From contig JAIXRC010000014.1 of assembly GCA_027485415.1 (NCBI GenBank), positions 46,806-110,805 of the forward strand: a stretch of DNA of 64,000 nt, in the 5' to 3' direction. Positions 17,643-27,753 of this stretch are shown piece after piece. Source of the stretch: Cryomorphaceae bacterium. Lineage in GTDB: Bacteria > Bacteroidota > Bacteroidia > Flavobacteriales_D > Crocinitomicaceae. A program made the translations under genes and the position numbers. Position 1 is the first letter of the stretch; the number at the start of each line of letters is the position of its first letter. Under the pieces are notes generated by a model. The model had not been told where the DNA came from. It saw nothing but the letters and a program-made list of their open reading frames with translations, and did no database searches.

Positions 17643-19985
17643 TTAGAATTTATAACTGACTCCTAAGCTTGGTAGGATGGGAAATTGATAAATAATCTTG
17701 GAGGTAATTCGGTTTACGTAAAAAATATTGTTGCGGTTGTACGCATTGGTAACGCTGCCTGTAACCTCCATATGCGTTTTATTTTTGAATCTGAATTGTT
17801 TTTTCACGGTTATATCCAATCGGTGATACGAAGGTAGCCTACGGCTATTGAAGGTTCCGAGTAAAGTGCTGATGGTAGATGGATTATTCGTAACATAATC
17901 CGTTGTAACGCCTCCTGAAAAATTCTCTGCTTGGTAAAACCCTGCAGTGGGCGTAAAAGGAAGACCCGAGCCCAAATTCCATCGAACGTTGAGTTCAAGG
18001 TCTTTCTTTTTCCCGAATTGATAAGACCCAACCACGTTTACATTATGCCGTCGGTCGAATACGGGAAAATACTCTGTGAAGCCATCCCATCGGGTAGAAT
18101 AACTGTAGGAGTATACCCCCCATAAGAAAAAACGGTCAAGGGATAGCTTGTACAAAACATCGATTCCATAGGTTGTTCCAGATTCAATGATGAAGTCTTT
18201 TTTGAACACATCTGCTACATTAGCAAATTGGGCTAAATCGTCGTAGAGTTTATTTTGGTTGATATTACTTAACTGCGAAAAATATTTATAGTAGCCTTCA
18301 ACATTGATGAAATTGCTTTTGTTAAGATCGTACTCTAAACCTAAAATGCCGTGCCACGCGTACTGAAGTCCGTTTTTAATTTTCTTGGTATTTCCATATT
18401 CGTTGACAAATTCCTCTTGCACGTTGGTTGGAGCCGATAACAATCCGTTGAATAAGTTAACAATATCTTTATCGCTCGAAGCGGAGGTGAAATTTTGTGA
18501 ATAACGGCCTCCCGAGAATTTCACCCTTAATTTTTCGGTGGCGTTGTACTTAAGTCCCAAGCGAGGTTCGGGTGATACGGTACTCAGGGAAGCATAGGCT
18601 TGAACACGGAAACCTGCTTGCATGACCCAACGAAGGTTTTTCGAGACCCTTCGGTAATTGTAATATGCCCCAATTTCCGTATTAAAATTAAAGAGTTCGA
18701 TGCGTCGTTTCGCTTCATTGAAGGTAACGAATTCGGTGTTAAATCCGGAAAAGTTGAACCCATAATTCATTTCACCTTCGTTCTTTAAAAAGTACGAAAA
18801 ATCAAAACCTAAATCAAAACCACCGATTTTGGAATAGCGAGGTTCTACCTGCGATTCGCTGAAGGTAGTTTCAAAATTTGACCCATTGACGTGCCCTCGA
18901 ACAAAAACAGGGGAGCCTGAAGGGATGAGCAAAAAGTTTATGCCTCCTCCTGATGCTTGCCAATTTAAATCTGCGATTTGATAATTGACGCTGTCCTGGT
19001 TGTGAAAGCCGAACACGCTCATTTTTGATCCTCCATCACCGGTAAACGTTACTTTACCGTATAAATCGGTAAAATTAAAAGGCAATCCATCGCCTTCATT
19101 AACCCGTGGGTACAAGGATTTAGAGGTGTAATCCAGCAGGCTATGTTTGGCAGTGAACACATAGGATCCAGGAGAAAGCCTTCCGTTTTTAGCTTTACTC
19201 AAAGGACCTTCCAATACGAGTTTTGCCAAGAATGGAGAAACCGAAGCTTTACCGCCAAAAGATCCACGATCGCCATCTCGGTAGGAAATATCCATAATGG
19301 AAGACACCCTGCCACCGTATTTCGATTCGAAACCTCCTGTGTAGATGTCAACGGATTTAACTAATTCTGTTTCGAAAATCGAGAAAAAACCGATGGAATG
19401 AAAAGGGTTATAAATAGTCATTCCGTCCAACAAGGTTTTATTTTGAATGGGTGTACCACCACGAACGTAGAATTGTCCTCCTTGGTCACCGGTAGTAGTA
19501 ACCCCTGGGGTTACCGAAACAGCACCCAAAACATCGCTCTCTGCTCCATATACTGGAATTCGTTCGACCGCTGCTTTATCAAATTTAACAATGCCAACAT
19601 CGGGCTTTGTTTTTTTCGTTTTTGACTCAGCGGTTACGACTACATCGTCAAAAATTAAATCAGAGGGGGTTAGGAGAATGCTTACATCAACAATTTTCTT
19701 GTCGCCTTGTAACTTGATGGGTATGAAGGTTTTTTTGTATCCTGAAACTCGAAGGCGCAAAATGTAGCTTCCTGGGTTCAGTTTTGGAATGGAAAATAAT
19801 CCGTTTTGATCCGTCATAGCGCCAGCGACTAGCGCACTATCCTCTGATAATAAGGTTACTTTTTCGTTGCTTACCGCTTCACCCGTTTTTTCATTGCTAA
19901 CAAAACCACGAACATTGTATTGCTGAGCCAAAGCACCTTGTAAGGTCAGAAAAAACAGGAGAAAAATGAGGAGAGACCTGAGCAT
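17643..19985 (-). CDS. TonB-dependent receptor with carboxypeptidase-regulatory-like N-terminal domain
   Basis: Signal peptide from MLRSLLIFLLFFLTLQGALAQ; plug FYVRGGTPIQNKTLLDGMTIYNPFHSIGFFSIF; start corrected from 20138. Confidence 0.9.
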   Translation of the reverse strand: MLRSLLIFLLFFLTLQGALAQQYNVRGFVSNEKTGEAVSNEKVTLLSEDSALVAGAMTDQNGLFSIPKLNPGSYILRLRVSGYKKTFIPIKLQGDKKIVDVSILLTPSDLIFDDVVVTAESKTKKTKPDVGIVKFDKAAVERIPVYGAESDVLGAVSVTPGVTTTGDQGGQFYVRGGTPIQNKTLLDGMTIYNPFHSIGFFSIFETELVKSVDIYTGGFESKYGGRVSSIMDISYRDGDRGSFGGKASVSPFLAKLVLEGPLSKAKNGRLSPGSYVFTAKHSLLDYTSKSLYPRVNEGDGLPFNFTDLYGKVTFTGDGGSKMSVFGFHNQDSVNYQIADLNWQASGGGINFLLIPSGSPVFVRGHVNGSNFETTFSESQVEPRYSKIGGFDLGFDFSYFLKNEGEMNYGFNFSGFNTEFVTFNEAKRRIELFNFNTEIGAYYNYRRVSKNLRWVMQAGFRVQAYASLSTVSPEPRLGLKYNATEKLRVKFSGGRYSQNFTSASSDKDIVNLFNGLLSAPTNVQEEFVNEYGNTKKIKNGLQYAWHGILGLEYDLNKSNFINVEGYYKYFSQLSNINQNKLYDDLAQFANVADVFKKDFIIESGTTYGIDVLYKLSLDRFFLWGVYSYSYSTRWDGFTEYFPVFDRRHNVNVVGSYQFGKKKDLELNVRWNLGSGLPFTPTAGFYQAENFSGGVTTDYVTNNPSTISTLLGTFNSRRLPSYHRLDITVKKQFRFKNKTHMEVTGSVTNAYNRNNIFYVNRITSKIIYQFPILPSLGVSYKF

Positions 19986-20055
19986 AAATATAATTTGCCC
20001 GAAGTTACGTAATTTATGGCTAAAACAGCTTATTGTCGGTCGTTGAGTGTCTGGT

Positions 20056-21012
20056 TTATCTGTTTTCGTTGAACAAGGCCTCGACGAATGCCGATTTTTC
20101 AAACAATTGCAAATCTTCCATTTTTTCACCAACTCCAATATATTTTACGGGTATTTGCATTTGGTCGGAGATGCCTATTACGACGCCACCTTTGGCGGTG
20201 CCATCTAATTTCGTTATGGCCAGTGCATTAATATCCGTGGCTTGGGCAAATTGCTTCGCTTGTTCGTAGGCGTTCTGTCCAGTTGAACCGTCTAGAACCA
20301 ATAATACTTCGTGAGGAGCATTGGGATATACCTTGCTCATGACCCTTTTGATTTTACTTAATTCGTTCATCAAATTCACCTTGTTGTGAAGCCTACCTGC
20401 CGTATCAATAATGACTACATCGGCATTATTTGCTTTCGCTGATTGAAGGGTATCATAGGCCACACTGGCTGGGTCTGCATTCATGCCTTGTTGAACAATA
20501 TCGACCCCAACCCGTTGTGACCAAATGATTAATTGGTCCACCGCTGCAGCTCGGAAGGTGTCTGCGGCACCTAAAACTACTTTTTTGCCTCCTGCCTTAA
20601 ATTGATGTGCTAACTTTCCAATGGTGGTTGTTTTTCCAACACCGTTAACTCCCACCACCATGATGACGTAAGGTTCCCCTGGGTTCGTTGATAAATTATT
20701 TTCCAACGAGATGCTGCTCTCCGCCAGCAGCGTGGAAATTTCTTCTTTTAAAATGGTATTGAGTTCATCGGTGTTGAGTACCTTATCACGTTTAACACGT
20801 ATTTCAATGCGCTCAATGATTTTTAATGTCGTGGCAACCCCAACATCCGAAGCAATCAACAGTTCTTCTAAATTGTCTAATACCTCATCGTCAACGGTTG
20901 ATTTTCCCAAGATTGCTCGGGAAATTTTCGATAGAAACGACTGTTTCGTTTTCTCAACTCCTTTGTCAAGATTTTCGTTTTTACCGCGTGAAAAAAAGTC
21001 AAATAAACCCAT
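20056..21012 (-). CDS. ftsY: signal recognition particle receptor FtsY
   Basis: VGVNGVGKTTTIGKLA, AADTFRAAAVDQL, DTAGR, TKLDGTAKGG. Confidence 0.97.
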   Translation of the reverse strand: MGLFDFFSRGKNENLDKGVEKTKQSFLSKISRAILGKSTVDDEVLDNLEELLIASDVGVATTLKIIERIEIRVKRDKVLNTDELNTILKEEISTLLAESSISLENNLSTNPGEPYVIMVVGVNGVGKTTTIGKLAHQFKAGGKKVVLGAADTFRAAAVDQLIIWSQRVGVDIVQQGMNADPASVAYDTLQSAKANNADVVIIDTAGRLHNKVNLMNELSKIKRVMSKVYPNAPHEVLLVLDGSTGQNAYEQAKQFAQATDINALAITKLDGTAKGGVVIGISDQMQIPVKYIGVGEKMEDLQLFEKSAFVEALFNENR

Positions 21013-21063
21013 AGTGAAAAAAAAATCCCGGAAAGACCGGGACTAACTTTTTGTAAATTCTAC

Positions 21064-21216
21064 TTATTTAGAGAACCACTCCTTTACCTTATCGTTGTGA
21101 ACGATCTCTTCTTTAGTGGTGTATGAACCTGATTTCGCGGATTTAGTCATCTTAATTACCTTGGTGTGTTCTTTTCCTCCACCTTTCTGCAAGGATGCAA
21201 CTACTTTCTTAGCCAT
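21064..21216 (-). CDS. DUF4295-type 50-aa basic protein
   Basis: MAKKVVASLQKGGGKEHTKVIKMTKSAKSGSYTTKEEIVHNDKVKEWFSK, between rpmG and ftsY; below the ORF-track cutoff. Confidence 0.88.
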   Translation of the reverse strand: MAKKVVASLQKGGGKEHTKVIKMTKSAKSGSYTTKEEIVHNDKVKEWFSK

Positions 21217-21223
21217 GTTCTAC

Positions 21224-21412
21224 TTATTTAATTTCTTTATGTACGGTGTAACGCTTTAATACCGGATTGAATTTTTTCAATTCCATACGATCGGGCGTAT
21301 TTTTTCTGTTTTTCGTGGTAATATACCGCGACATACCGGCCATTCCTGACTCTTTATGCTCAGTGCACTGAAGTATCACTTGAATTCTATTCCCTTTAGC
21401 TTTCTTTGCCAT
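21224..21412 (-). CDS. rpmG: 50S ribosomal protein L33
   Basis: [15 protein letters not shown]...[25 protein letters not shown]. Confidence 0.95.
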   Translation of the reverse strand: MAKKAKGNRIQVILQCTEHKESGMAGMSRYITTKNRKNTPDRMELKKFNPVLKRYTVHKEIK

Positions 21413-21439
21413 GTTCGTTCTTTTACTCGATTACTTTAA

Positions 21440-21676
21440 TTATTTCAAAAAACCTTTCGCCCTTGCATCCTTGAGACAAGCAGAAATACCTTTCTTGTTT
21501 ACTGTGCGTAATGCGGCAGCAGAAACTTTTAAAGTAATGTAGTTGTCCTCTTCCGGAACATAGAACTTTTTGGTTAACAAATTCGGAAGGAAACGTCGCT
21601 TGGTTTTACGGTTTGAGTGGGAAACATTGTTTCCTACCATAACAGATTTCCCAGTAAGTTGACAAATGCGTGACAT
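21440..21676 (-). CDS. rpmB: 50S ribosomal protein L28
   Basis: [33 protein letters not shown]. Confidence 0.96.
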   Translation of the reverse strand: MSRICQLTGKSVMVGNNVSHSNRKTKRRFLPNLLTKKFYVPEEDNYITLKVSAAALRTVNKKGISACLKDARAKGFLK

Positions 21677-21786
21677 GATTCTTGTGTTTTACTTTTAATT
21701 AAAGCGGGTGCAAAGAAACGATATTTTTCCTATATAAACAAGTGAATATTATTTTTTACTCAAATATTACCTAACAACCCTTCAAA

Positions 21787-23019
21787 TCATGAATCCAGCA
21801 TAGATAACCTCAATAAATTCAAGGCGGCAAGGGTCGTCATTTCAATGTTTCTTCCACGATTGTCCCCAAAGGTAAAACGCTTAGCATAACTGCCTTTCGG
21901 GCCGGAGAGACCAATCCAAACCGTACCAACTTCATCTTTGGAATCTCCTTTGGAAGGCCCCATGATTCCGGTGGTACTTAAACAATAATCGGTTTTAAGG
22001 CGTTTTCTACCTTCCTCCGCCATTCGCAAGGAAACTTCTTCGCTGACAACGTCATGTTGTTCAATGAAAGAAAGGGGAATACCTAAGAGTTCGCTTTTTA
22101 AAGCCGTGTGATACGTGAGTAAACTCCCACGAAAATAGCCGGATGATCCTGGAATCTCCACCAAAGCCGAAGCCAAAGTTCCTGCGGTACAACTTTCAAC
22201 GGTTCCTACAGTCGCCTTGTTCTTCAATAGAAGTTTCCCAACAACTAGAGCAATGGTATCATCCTCATACCCGATAATTAAGCTAGGTATGATGGATTGC
22301 AATTCTTGAATTTTGGTTTCAATGATATCGTGATCCTTTTTACCCCGGAAAGATCCAATGCGTAATTTCACCAATCCAGGTGCAGGTAGGTAGGCCAGGC
22401 TTAGATCTAATTTCTCCAATGATTCTTCCCAGGGAGCAATGCGTTCTGCTAAAAAACTTTCCCCTAGTCCTTGGGTAACAACTGTCCGATGATATAAGGC
22501 ATTCAAAGAATATCTTTCTACAATTCTTGGTAAAATTTCTTCGCTAAATATTCCTTTCATTTCATAAGGCACCCCCGGAAGGCTGATGACGGATTTTCCC
22601 TTGGCTTGAAACCACATTCCCGCCGCCGTTCCCCATCGGTTGGGTAGAATTTCGCATCCATCAGGCAGGTGTGCTTGTTCAATATTCACTTGCAACATGG
22701 GGCGGTTGCGTCGGGCAAAAAAATCTTCGATGTGTTTCAAGGTGGGTTCGTGAAGTACCAGAGGCATTTCAAAATACTTTGCCAATACCTTTTTGGTCCG
22801 GTCGTCTTTGGTCGGACCCAGACCTCCCGTTACAAGGATTAGATCAGCTTCAGTAACTTCAATGGCACGTCGAATGTGATCCGCATCATCCGAGATGGTG
22901 AGAACTTCTTGAATTCTGGCACCGAGCAAGGACAACTCTTTTCCAAGCCATGAAGCATTGGTATTGACGGTTTGGCCAATTAATAATTCATCTCCGATTG
23001 AAATAAGGGTTACCCTCAT
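21787..23019 (-). CDS. cinA: CinA family nicotinamide-nucleotide amidohydrolase
   Basis: ISIGDELLIGQTVNTNA, VTGGLGPTKDD, ESCTAGTLASALVEIPGSSGYFRGS. Confidence 0.95.
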   Translation of the reverse strand: MRVTLISIGDELLIGQTVNTNASWLGKELSLLGARIQEVLTISDDADHIRRAIEVTEADLILVTGGLGPTKDDRTKKVLAKYFEMPLVLHEPTLKHIEDFFARRNRPMLQVNIEQAHLPDGCEILPNRWGTAAGMWFQAKGKSVISLPGVPYEMKGIFSEEILPRIVERYSLNALYHRTVVTQGLGESFLAERIAPWEESLEKLDLSLAYLPAPGLVKLRIGSFRGKKDHDIIETKIQELQSIIPSLIIGYEDDTIALVVGKLLLKNKATVGTVESCTAGTLASALVEIPGSSGYFRGSLLTYHTALKSELLGIPLSFIEQHDVVSEEVSLRMAEEGRKRLKTDYCLSTTGIMGPSKGDSKDEVGTVWIGLSGPKGSYAKRFTFGDNRGRNIEMTTLAALNLLRLSMLDS

Positions 23020-24443
23020 GCTTTTACAAATTTTGCAATCGATTCAATATGACCTGTATGGGGAAATTGATCTACTAAACTGAATTTCTCAAGGACATAA
23101 CCCGCATCGAATAAGGTGGAAGCATCCCTCGCTTGTGTCGAGGGGTTGCAGGAAATGTACACAATTCTTTTTGCCCCAAGAGCTATGGTTTTTAATAATG
23201 TTTTTGGAGCAATTCCGGCACGTGGTGGGTCCAGGATAAGCGCTCCAATTTTCCCTTCATATTCTGGATGTTCTTTTAAAAACTTACCGACATCTGCGGC
23301 ATAAAATTCCACATTGGAAAGTCCATTTTTTAGCGCATTTTCTTTGGCATCCTCAATGGCCTCCTGAACAATGTCCACTCCTGTTATTTTTCCAAAGCCC
23401 CTCCTTTTAGCCACCAGTTGGGCAATCGTCCCTGTTCCGCAAAATAAGTCGAGAATTTCCACGCTTTCATCAAGATCCTCTAATAAGTAATCAATGGCTT
23501 TTTGATAAAGCAGTTCTGCACATTGAGGGTTGGTTTGGAAAAAGCTTTCCATCCTCATTTGAAAAGTTAAACCTAACAGGCTTTCTTCCACCATTGGTAC
23601 TCCATACAATACCTTGGTTCTACCGTTTTCAATTTTGGAACGGTCCGCAACATCATCGTTTATGGTGTGTTGGATGCCAGCAATTCTCGGCCCGTGTAAT
23701 TCAAGAACTTTAGCAACAAAACCTTGAACGTTAAACGATTTTATTCCTTCGGATGAGGTGACCAAATGAACTAAAAGTTGGTCGTCTTTAAAGGATTTTC
23801 GAACTACAATGTGGCGGAAAAATCCTGTTTTTTTCGGCGGATGCCAAGCGGGTAATTGGCTGTTTTCAAGATAGGAACGCAATACGGGAAGTTTTTCTTC
23901 CCAGGATTTATCGAATAATCCGCTCGGGCGGTTTAAGTTCTCGACTTTCCACCAAGTACCTCGTCGCTTAAAACCCAATGCGAATGCGTCGTCTTTTTCT
24001 TCTCCAGTTTCAAGCACATGTTCAATGCTCGAAAAACTGTATTCCATTTTGTTGCGATAGAAATAGGTGGACGGCGATTCAATGTACTCATCAAGCTTCT
24101 CGTGAATTTTTCGGTCGCCGCTTATTTTTGCAAAGGTGCTTAGGGTAGATTCGGTTTTTACGGTTCGCTGAAGTTCTTCGGGAATGAAGAGATAAGGCGC
24201 GCCTGAAATTTCTTGAAAATCAGTCATTACTTCGCAGGCAGCTCTTTGAACAACTTCCACTAATTTTGCCTCCGCGTGCTGTTTCCTTTTGACGTCTATT
24301 TTGGCTTTAACAATTTGACCCGGAAAGGCATTGTCGACAAAGACAATAAAATGGGAGCCCTCAACAGGTATTTTAGCGATTCCTCGTCCGCCGAAGGCGT
24401 AACCGTCAATGGTTAGCTCAACAATCTCTCCTCGATGAAACAT
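23016..24443 (-). CDS. 23S rRNA (uracil-5-)-methyltransferase, RlmD/RumA-like
   Basis: TRAM-like N-terminus, DLFCGTGTIA, LDPPRAG, YISCNPSTQARD. Confidence 0.9.
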   Translation of the reverse strand: MFHRGEIVELTIDGYAFGGRGIAKIPVEGSHFIVFVDNAFPGQIVKAKIDVKRKQHAEAKLVEVVQRAACEVMTDFQEISGAPYLFIPEELQRTVKTESTLSTFAKISGDRKIHEKLDEYIESPSTYFYRNKMEYSFSSIEHVLETGEEKDDAFALGFKRRGTWWKVENLNRPSGLFDKSWEEKLPVLRSYLENSQLPAWHPPKKTGFFRHIVVRKSFKDDQLLVHLVTSSEGIKSFNVQGFVAKVLELHGPRIAGIQHTINDDVADRSKIENGRTKVLYGVPMVEESLLGLTFQMRMESFFQTNPQCAELLYQKAIDYLLEDLDESVEILDLFCGTGTIAQLVAKRRGFGKITGVDIVQEAIEDAKENALKNGLSNVEFYAADVGKFLKEHPEYEGKIGALILDPPRAGIAPKTLLKTIALGAKRIVYISCNPSTQARDASTLFDAGYVLEKFSLVDQFPHTGHIESIAKFVKA

Positions 24444-24445
24444 GC

Positions 24446-25222
24446 TTAAATCATTCCGCGAATTACCCCCTTATCCGATGCTTGGATAAACCCAAGGATT
24501 TCGTCGCGAAGTTCGGACGCTGGAACCGTTTCTAGGGTGGATTGAATGCCTTTGGTCATGTTGCTATTTTGAACGTACAGACAGCGGTAAATATCCTCGA
24601 TCTGGCGCACGTCCTCATCGCTGAATCCTCTTCGCCTCAAGCCAACGGAATTTACCCCAGCAAAAGTTAAAGGCTCACGTGCCGCTTTAATATAGGGTGG
24701 CACATCTTTTCGAACCAGAGAAGCACCTCCGATAAAAGCGTGTTTGCCGATGTGCACAAATTGCTGTGCGGCAACCTTACCCTCAAGAATGGCGTGGTCA
24801 TCGATCATAACATGTCCAGAGAGTCCGGTATAGCTGGCGAGTATCACATGGTTTCCTATCTGGCAGTCGTGGGCAACGTGAACGTAGGTCATCAGCAGAC
24901 AATGAGATCCAATCGAAGTTTTCCATTGATCCTTGGTTCCTCGGTGAATGGTGACGCATTCGCGAATTTTTGTGTAATCACCGATTTCTACCGTGGTATA
25001 TTCGCCGTCGAATTTCAGATCTTGCGGCACGACCCCGATCACTGCTCCAGGAAATATTTCACAAAATTTCCCAATGCGAGTTCCTGGGTATAAATGAACG
25101 TTGCTATGTACGATTGTCCCTTCACCAATGATCACGTCTTCATGTATCATGGCGAAAGGCGCAACCTGAACGTTTTTGTCTAATTGTGCCTTAGGGTGGA
25201 TGCAAGCGAGGGGTGAAATCAT
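24446..25222 (-). CDS. lpxA: acyl-ACP--UDP-N-acetylglucosamine O-acyltransferase
   Basis: Hexapeptide repeats; ECVTIHRGTKD, YVHVAHDCQIGNHVI, GVNSVGLRRRGF. Confidence 0.96.
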   Translation of the reverse strand: MISPLACIHPKAQLDKNVQVAPFAMIHEDVIIGEGTIVHSNVHLYPGTRIGKFCEIFPGAVIGVVPQDLKFDGEYTTVEIGDYTKIRECVTIHRGTKDQWKTSIGSHCLLMTYVHVAHDCQIGNHVILASYTGLSGHVMIDDHAILEGKVAAQQFVHIGKHAFIGGASLVRKDVPPYIKAAREPLTFAGVNSVGLRRRGFSDEDVRQIEDIYRCLYVQNSNMTKGIQSTLETVPASELRDEILGFIQASDKGVIRGMI

Positions 25223-26622
25223 GCGATTTTGTCTTTTACAACTTGAGCTAACATTTCTGCTTCCATGACCGCTTTTCCATTAACATAAGCAATGCCTGAC
25301 ATTTCCACTAAACCACGTCGAATGGGTGAAATTAGCTTTAATTCAAAGACTACGGTGTCGCCTGGAATAATTTTAGATTTGAACTTGACCTTATCGATTT
25401 TCATGAAATAGGTCGTGTAAAGGTGGGGTTCGTCCACCTTACTCAAAGCGAATATTCCACCAACTTGCGCCATCGCTTCAATTTGTAGAACGCCAGGAAA
25501 AACAGGGTTTCCAGGGAAATGGCCTGTGAACATGGGCTCGTTCATCGTGATGTTTTTTACACCCACAATGGAATCCTCGGAAATAGAAAGTATTTTATCC
25601 ACTAATAAAAAAGGATATCGGTGCGGCAACATGCGTTCGATGTCCTGAATGTTGTAGAGCGGATCTTGGCTTAGGTCAAAGAAACGTCCTTTAGACTGTT
25701 GTTTTTTGATTTGGTTCTTGAGTATTCTAGCAAAGGCAACATTCCCAAAATGCCCTGGTCGAGCGGCTAAAATATGAGCCTTTATGGGGCGTCCTACCAG
25801 CGCTAAATCTCCTACAATATCCAATAGTTTATGTCTGGCGGGTTCATTTTCAAATTGCAACTTGGTGCTGTTCAGGACCCCGATGCCTTCGATGTTGACG
25901 TCCAAACTTTCTTTTCCTAAAAGTTGGGCTAAACGATCCAGCTCTTCTTTGGAGATATCGGTTCGGTCCACTAAAACAATGGCATTGTCTAAATCACCGC
26001 CTTTGATTAAGTTGTTTTTTGCAAGAAATTCTAATTCACGTAGGAAGCAAAACGTTCTGCACGGTGCAATTTCTTTGTTGAATTCTCCCAAATGGTACAT
26101 GCTCGCATGTTGTGTTCCCAGAACTGGTGAATTATAATCTACCATTACCGTAATGCGGTAAACGGGATTTGGAACGGCTAAAAATTCAATGTTTTTCTCA
26201 AGATCTTCCCACGGAATGATTTCATCCAACTCTAGATAAACGCGTTCTGCTTCTTGTTCTACTTTACCGGTCTTTTCAATGGCATGTACATAAGGAAGGG
26301 CGCTTCCATCTAGGATAGGAATTTCGGGGCCGCTCAATTTTATCAAGGCGTTATCAATTCCACAACCCACTAAGGCGGCTAATACGTGTTCTGTGGTATA
26401 CACCCGCACCCCTTTAAACTCCAAGGTCGTACCACGATCTGTTGCCACGACATAATCAACATCTGCCGGAATAATAGGCGAACCTTCCACATCGATTCGT
26501 TGAAATTTATACCCTTGGTTTTCGTTGGCCGGGCAAATTTCTAAGCTAACTTTTTCACCGGTGTGCAATCCAACTCCGATGAATTGAAGAGGAGCAGCTA
26601 AGGTGCATTGCATTTCTACCAT
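25219..26622 (-). CDS. lpxC-fabZ: bifunctional LpxC deacetylase / FabZ 3-hydroxyacyl-ACP dehydratase
   Basis: LpxC: GVGLHTGEKVSL, TEHVLAAL; FabZ: MLPHRYPFLLVDKI, FTGHFPGNPVFPGVLQIEAMAQ. Confidence 0.96.
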   Translation of the reverse strand: MVEMQCTLAAPLQFIGVGLHTGEKVSLEICPANENQGYKFQRIDVEGSPIIPADVDYVVATDRGTTLEFKGVRVYTTEHVLAALVGCGIDNALIKLSGPEIPILDGSALPYVHAIEKTGKVEQEAERVYLELDEIIPWEDLEKNIEFLAVPNPVYRITVMVDYNSPVLGTQHASMYHLGEFNKEIAPCRTFCFLRELEFLAKNNLIKGGDLDNAIVLVDRTDISKEELDRLAQLLGKESLDVNIEGIGVLNSTKLQFENEPARHKLLDIVGDLALVGRPIKAHILAARPGHFGNVAFARILKNQIKKQQSKGRFFDLSQDPLYNIQDIERMLPHRYPFLLVDKILSISEDSIVGVKNITMNEPMFTGHFPGNPVFPGVLQIEAMAQVGGIFALSKVDEPHLYTTYFMKIDKVKFKSKIIPGDTVVFELKLISPIRRGLVEMSGIAYVNGKAVMEAEMLAQVVKDKIA

Positions 26623-27671
26623 TACTTATCCTTGTTTTCTTTTAATTCGTTTAGTTCTTTGCGCAAAGCTCTTAGCTCATCCATAAGCTCAGGCAAACGG
26701 CGAAAGCCGATGAACGAGCGCTTGAAATCGTTTAAGGAAATTGCAGGAGAACCCATGAGGGTTTCCGCGGATTTAACCGAGGACGGGATTCCGGACTGAG
26801 CTACGATTTTAGTATGATCTGCTACCGTTAAATGCCCATTGATTCCTGTTTGACCTCCCACCATAATGTGTTTACCCAACTTTGCAGAACCTGCAATACC
26901 AGCTTGCGAAGCAATGGCCGTATGATCACCAATTTCAACGTTGTGAGCAATTTGGCAAAGGTTATCGATTTTTACCCCTCGGCCAATTCGGGTCGACCCC
27001 ATCGTGGCTCGATCAATGGTACAGTTGGAGCCAATTTCAACGTCGTCTGAGATTACCACATTTCCGATTTGAGGAACCTTACTGTAGACGCCTTGGTCAT
27101 CTGGTGCAAATCCAAAACCGTCACTCCCGATCACGGTTCCCGAGTGAATAATGCATCGTTTTCCAATATGCATGTTATCGTAAATCTGAACTCCCGAAAA
27201 CAAGGTGGTATCTTCACCAATCCTACTAAAATCTCCGATGTGAGTTCCTGGGTAAATGGTGCAGTTCTTCCCAATAACGACATTTGCGCCTAAGTATACA
27301 AAGGCACCGATGTAACAATTTTCGCCCACTTGAGCCGTAGGATGAACAAAACTAGGTTGTTCAACTGTCGCTTGTTTTTTTTGAAATTGTGCATACAATT
27401 CAAGCAAACGAGCAAAACTGCTATAGGCATCATTAACCCGTATTAACGTCAATGTCAGTGGGAGACTTTGTGTGGGTCGAAAAGAATGATTAACGATGCA
27501 AATACTGGATAAGGTGCTGTAAATATGCGCTTCATATTTTGGGTTAGCTAAAAATGAAAGACTGCCCGTTTGTCCTTCCTCGATTTTTGCTAATTGATTG
27601 ACACAAACGTTTTCATCGCCTTCAACGGTTCCTTGCAACAATTCAGCAATCTGTTTGGCGCTAAACTCCAT
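26622..27671 (-). CDS. lpxD: UDP-3-O-(3-hydroxymyristoyl)glucosamine N-acyltransferase
   Basis: Hexapeptide repeats; [39 protein letters not shown]. Confidence 0.96.
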   Translation of the reverse strand: MEFSAKQIAELLQGTVEGDENVCVNQLAKIEEGQTGSLSFLANPKYEAHIYSTLSSICIVNHSFRPTQSLPLTLTLIRVNDAYSSFARLLELYAQFQKKQATVEQPSFVHPTAQVGENCYIGAFVYLGANVVIGKNCTIYPGTHIGDFSRIGEDTTLFSGVQIYDNMHIGKRCIIHSGTVIGSDGFGFAPDDQGVYSKVPQIGNVVISDDVEIGSNCTIDRATMGSTRIGRGVKIDNLCQIAHNVEIGDHTAIASQAGIAGSAKLGKHIMVGGQTGINGHLTVADHTKIVAQSGIPSSVKSAETLMGSPAISLNDFKRSFIGFRRLPELMDELRALRKELNELKENKDK

Positions 27672-27675
27672 GCAT

Positions 27676-27683
27676 CAAAAGTA
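27676..27683 (-). promoter_or_regulatory. -7 element TACTTTTG of lpxD, 4 nt from the ATG
   Basis: Match to TAnnTTTG. Confidence 0.55.
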
Positions 27684-27753
27684 AATAATTATATGGTGCG
27701 TCTGTGATGGATTGGCCTTAATTATCAACATTACCTTGCGTAGTACATGAAAC

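Noticed and set aside
19986-20138. N-terminal extension of the TonB receptor ORF to 20138
   Set aside because: A signal peptide begins at the ATG at 19985; the extension overlaps the ftsY 3' end.
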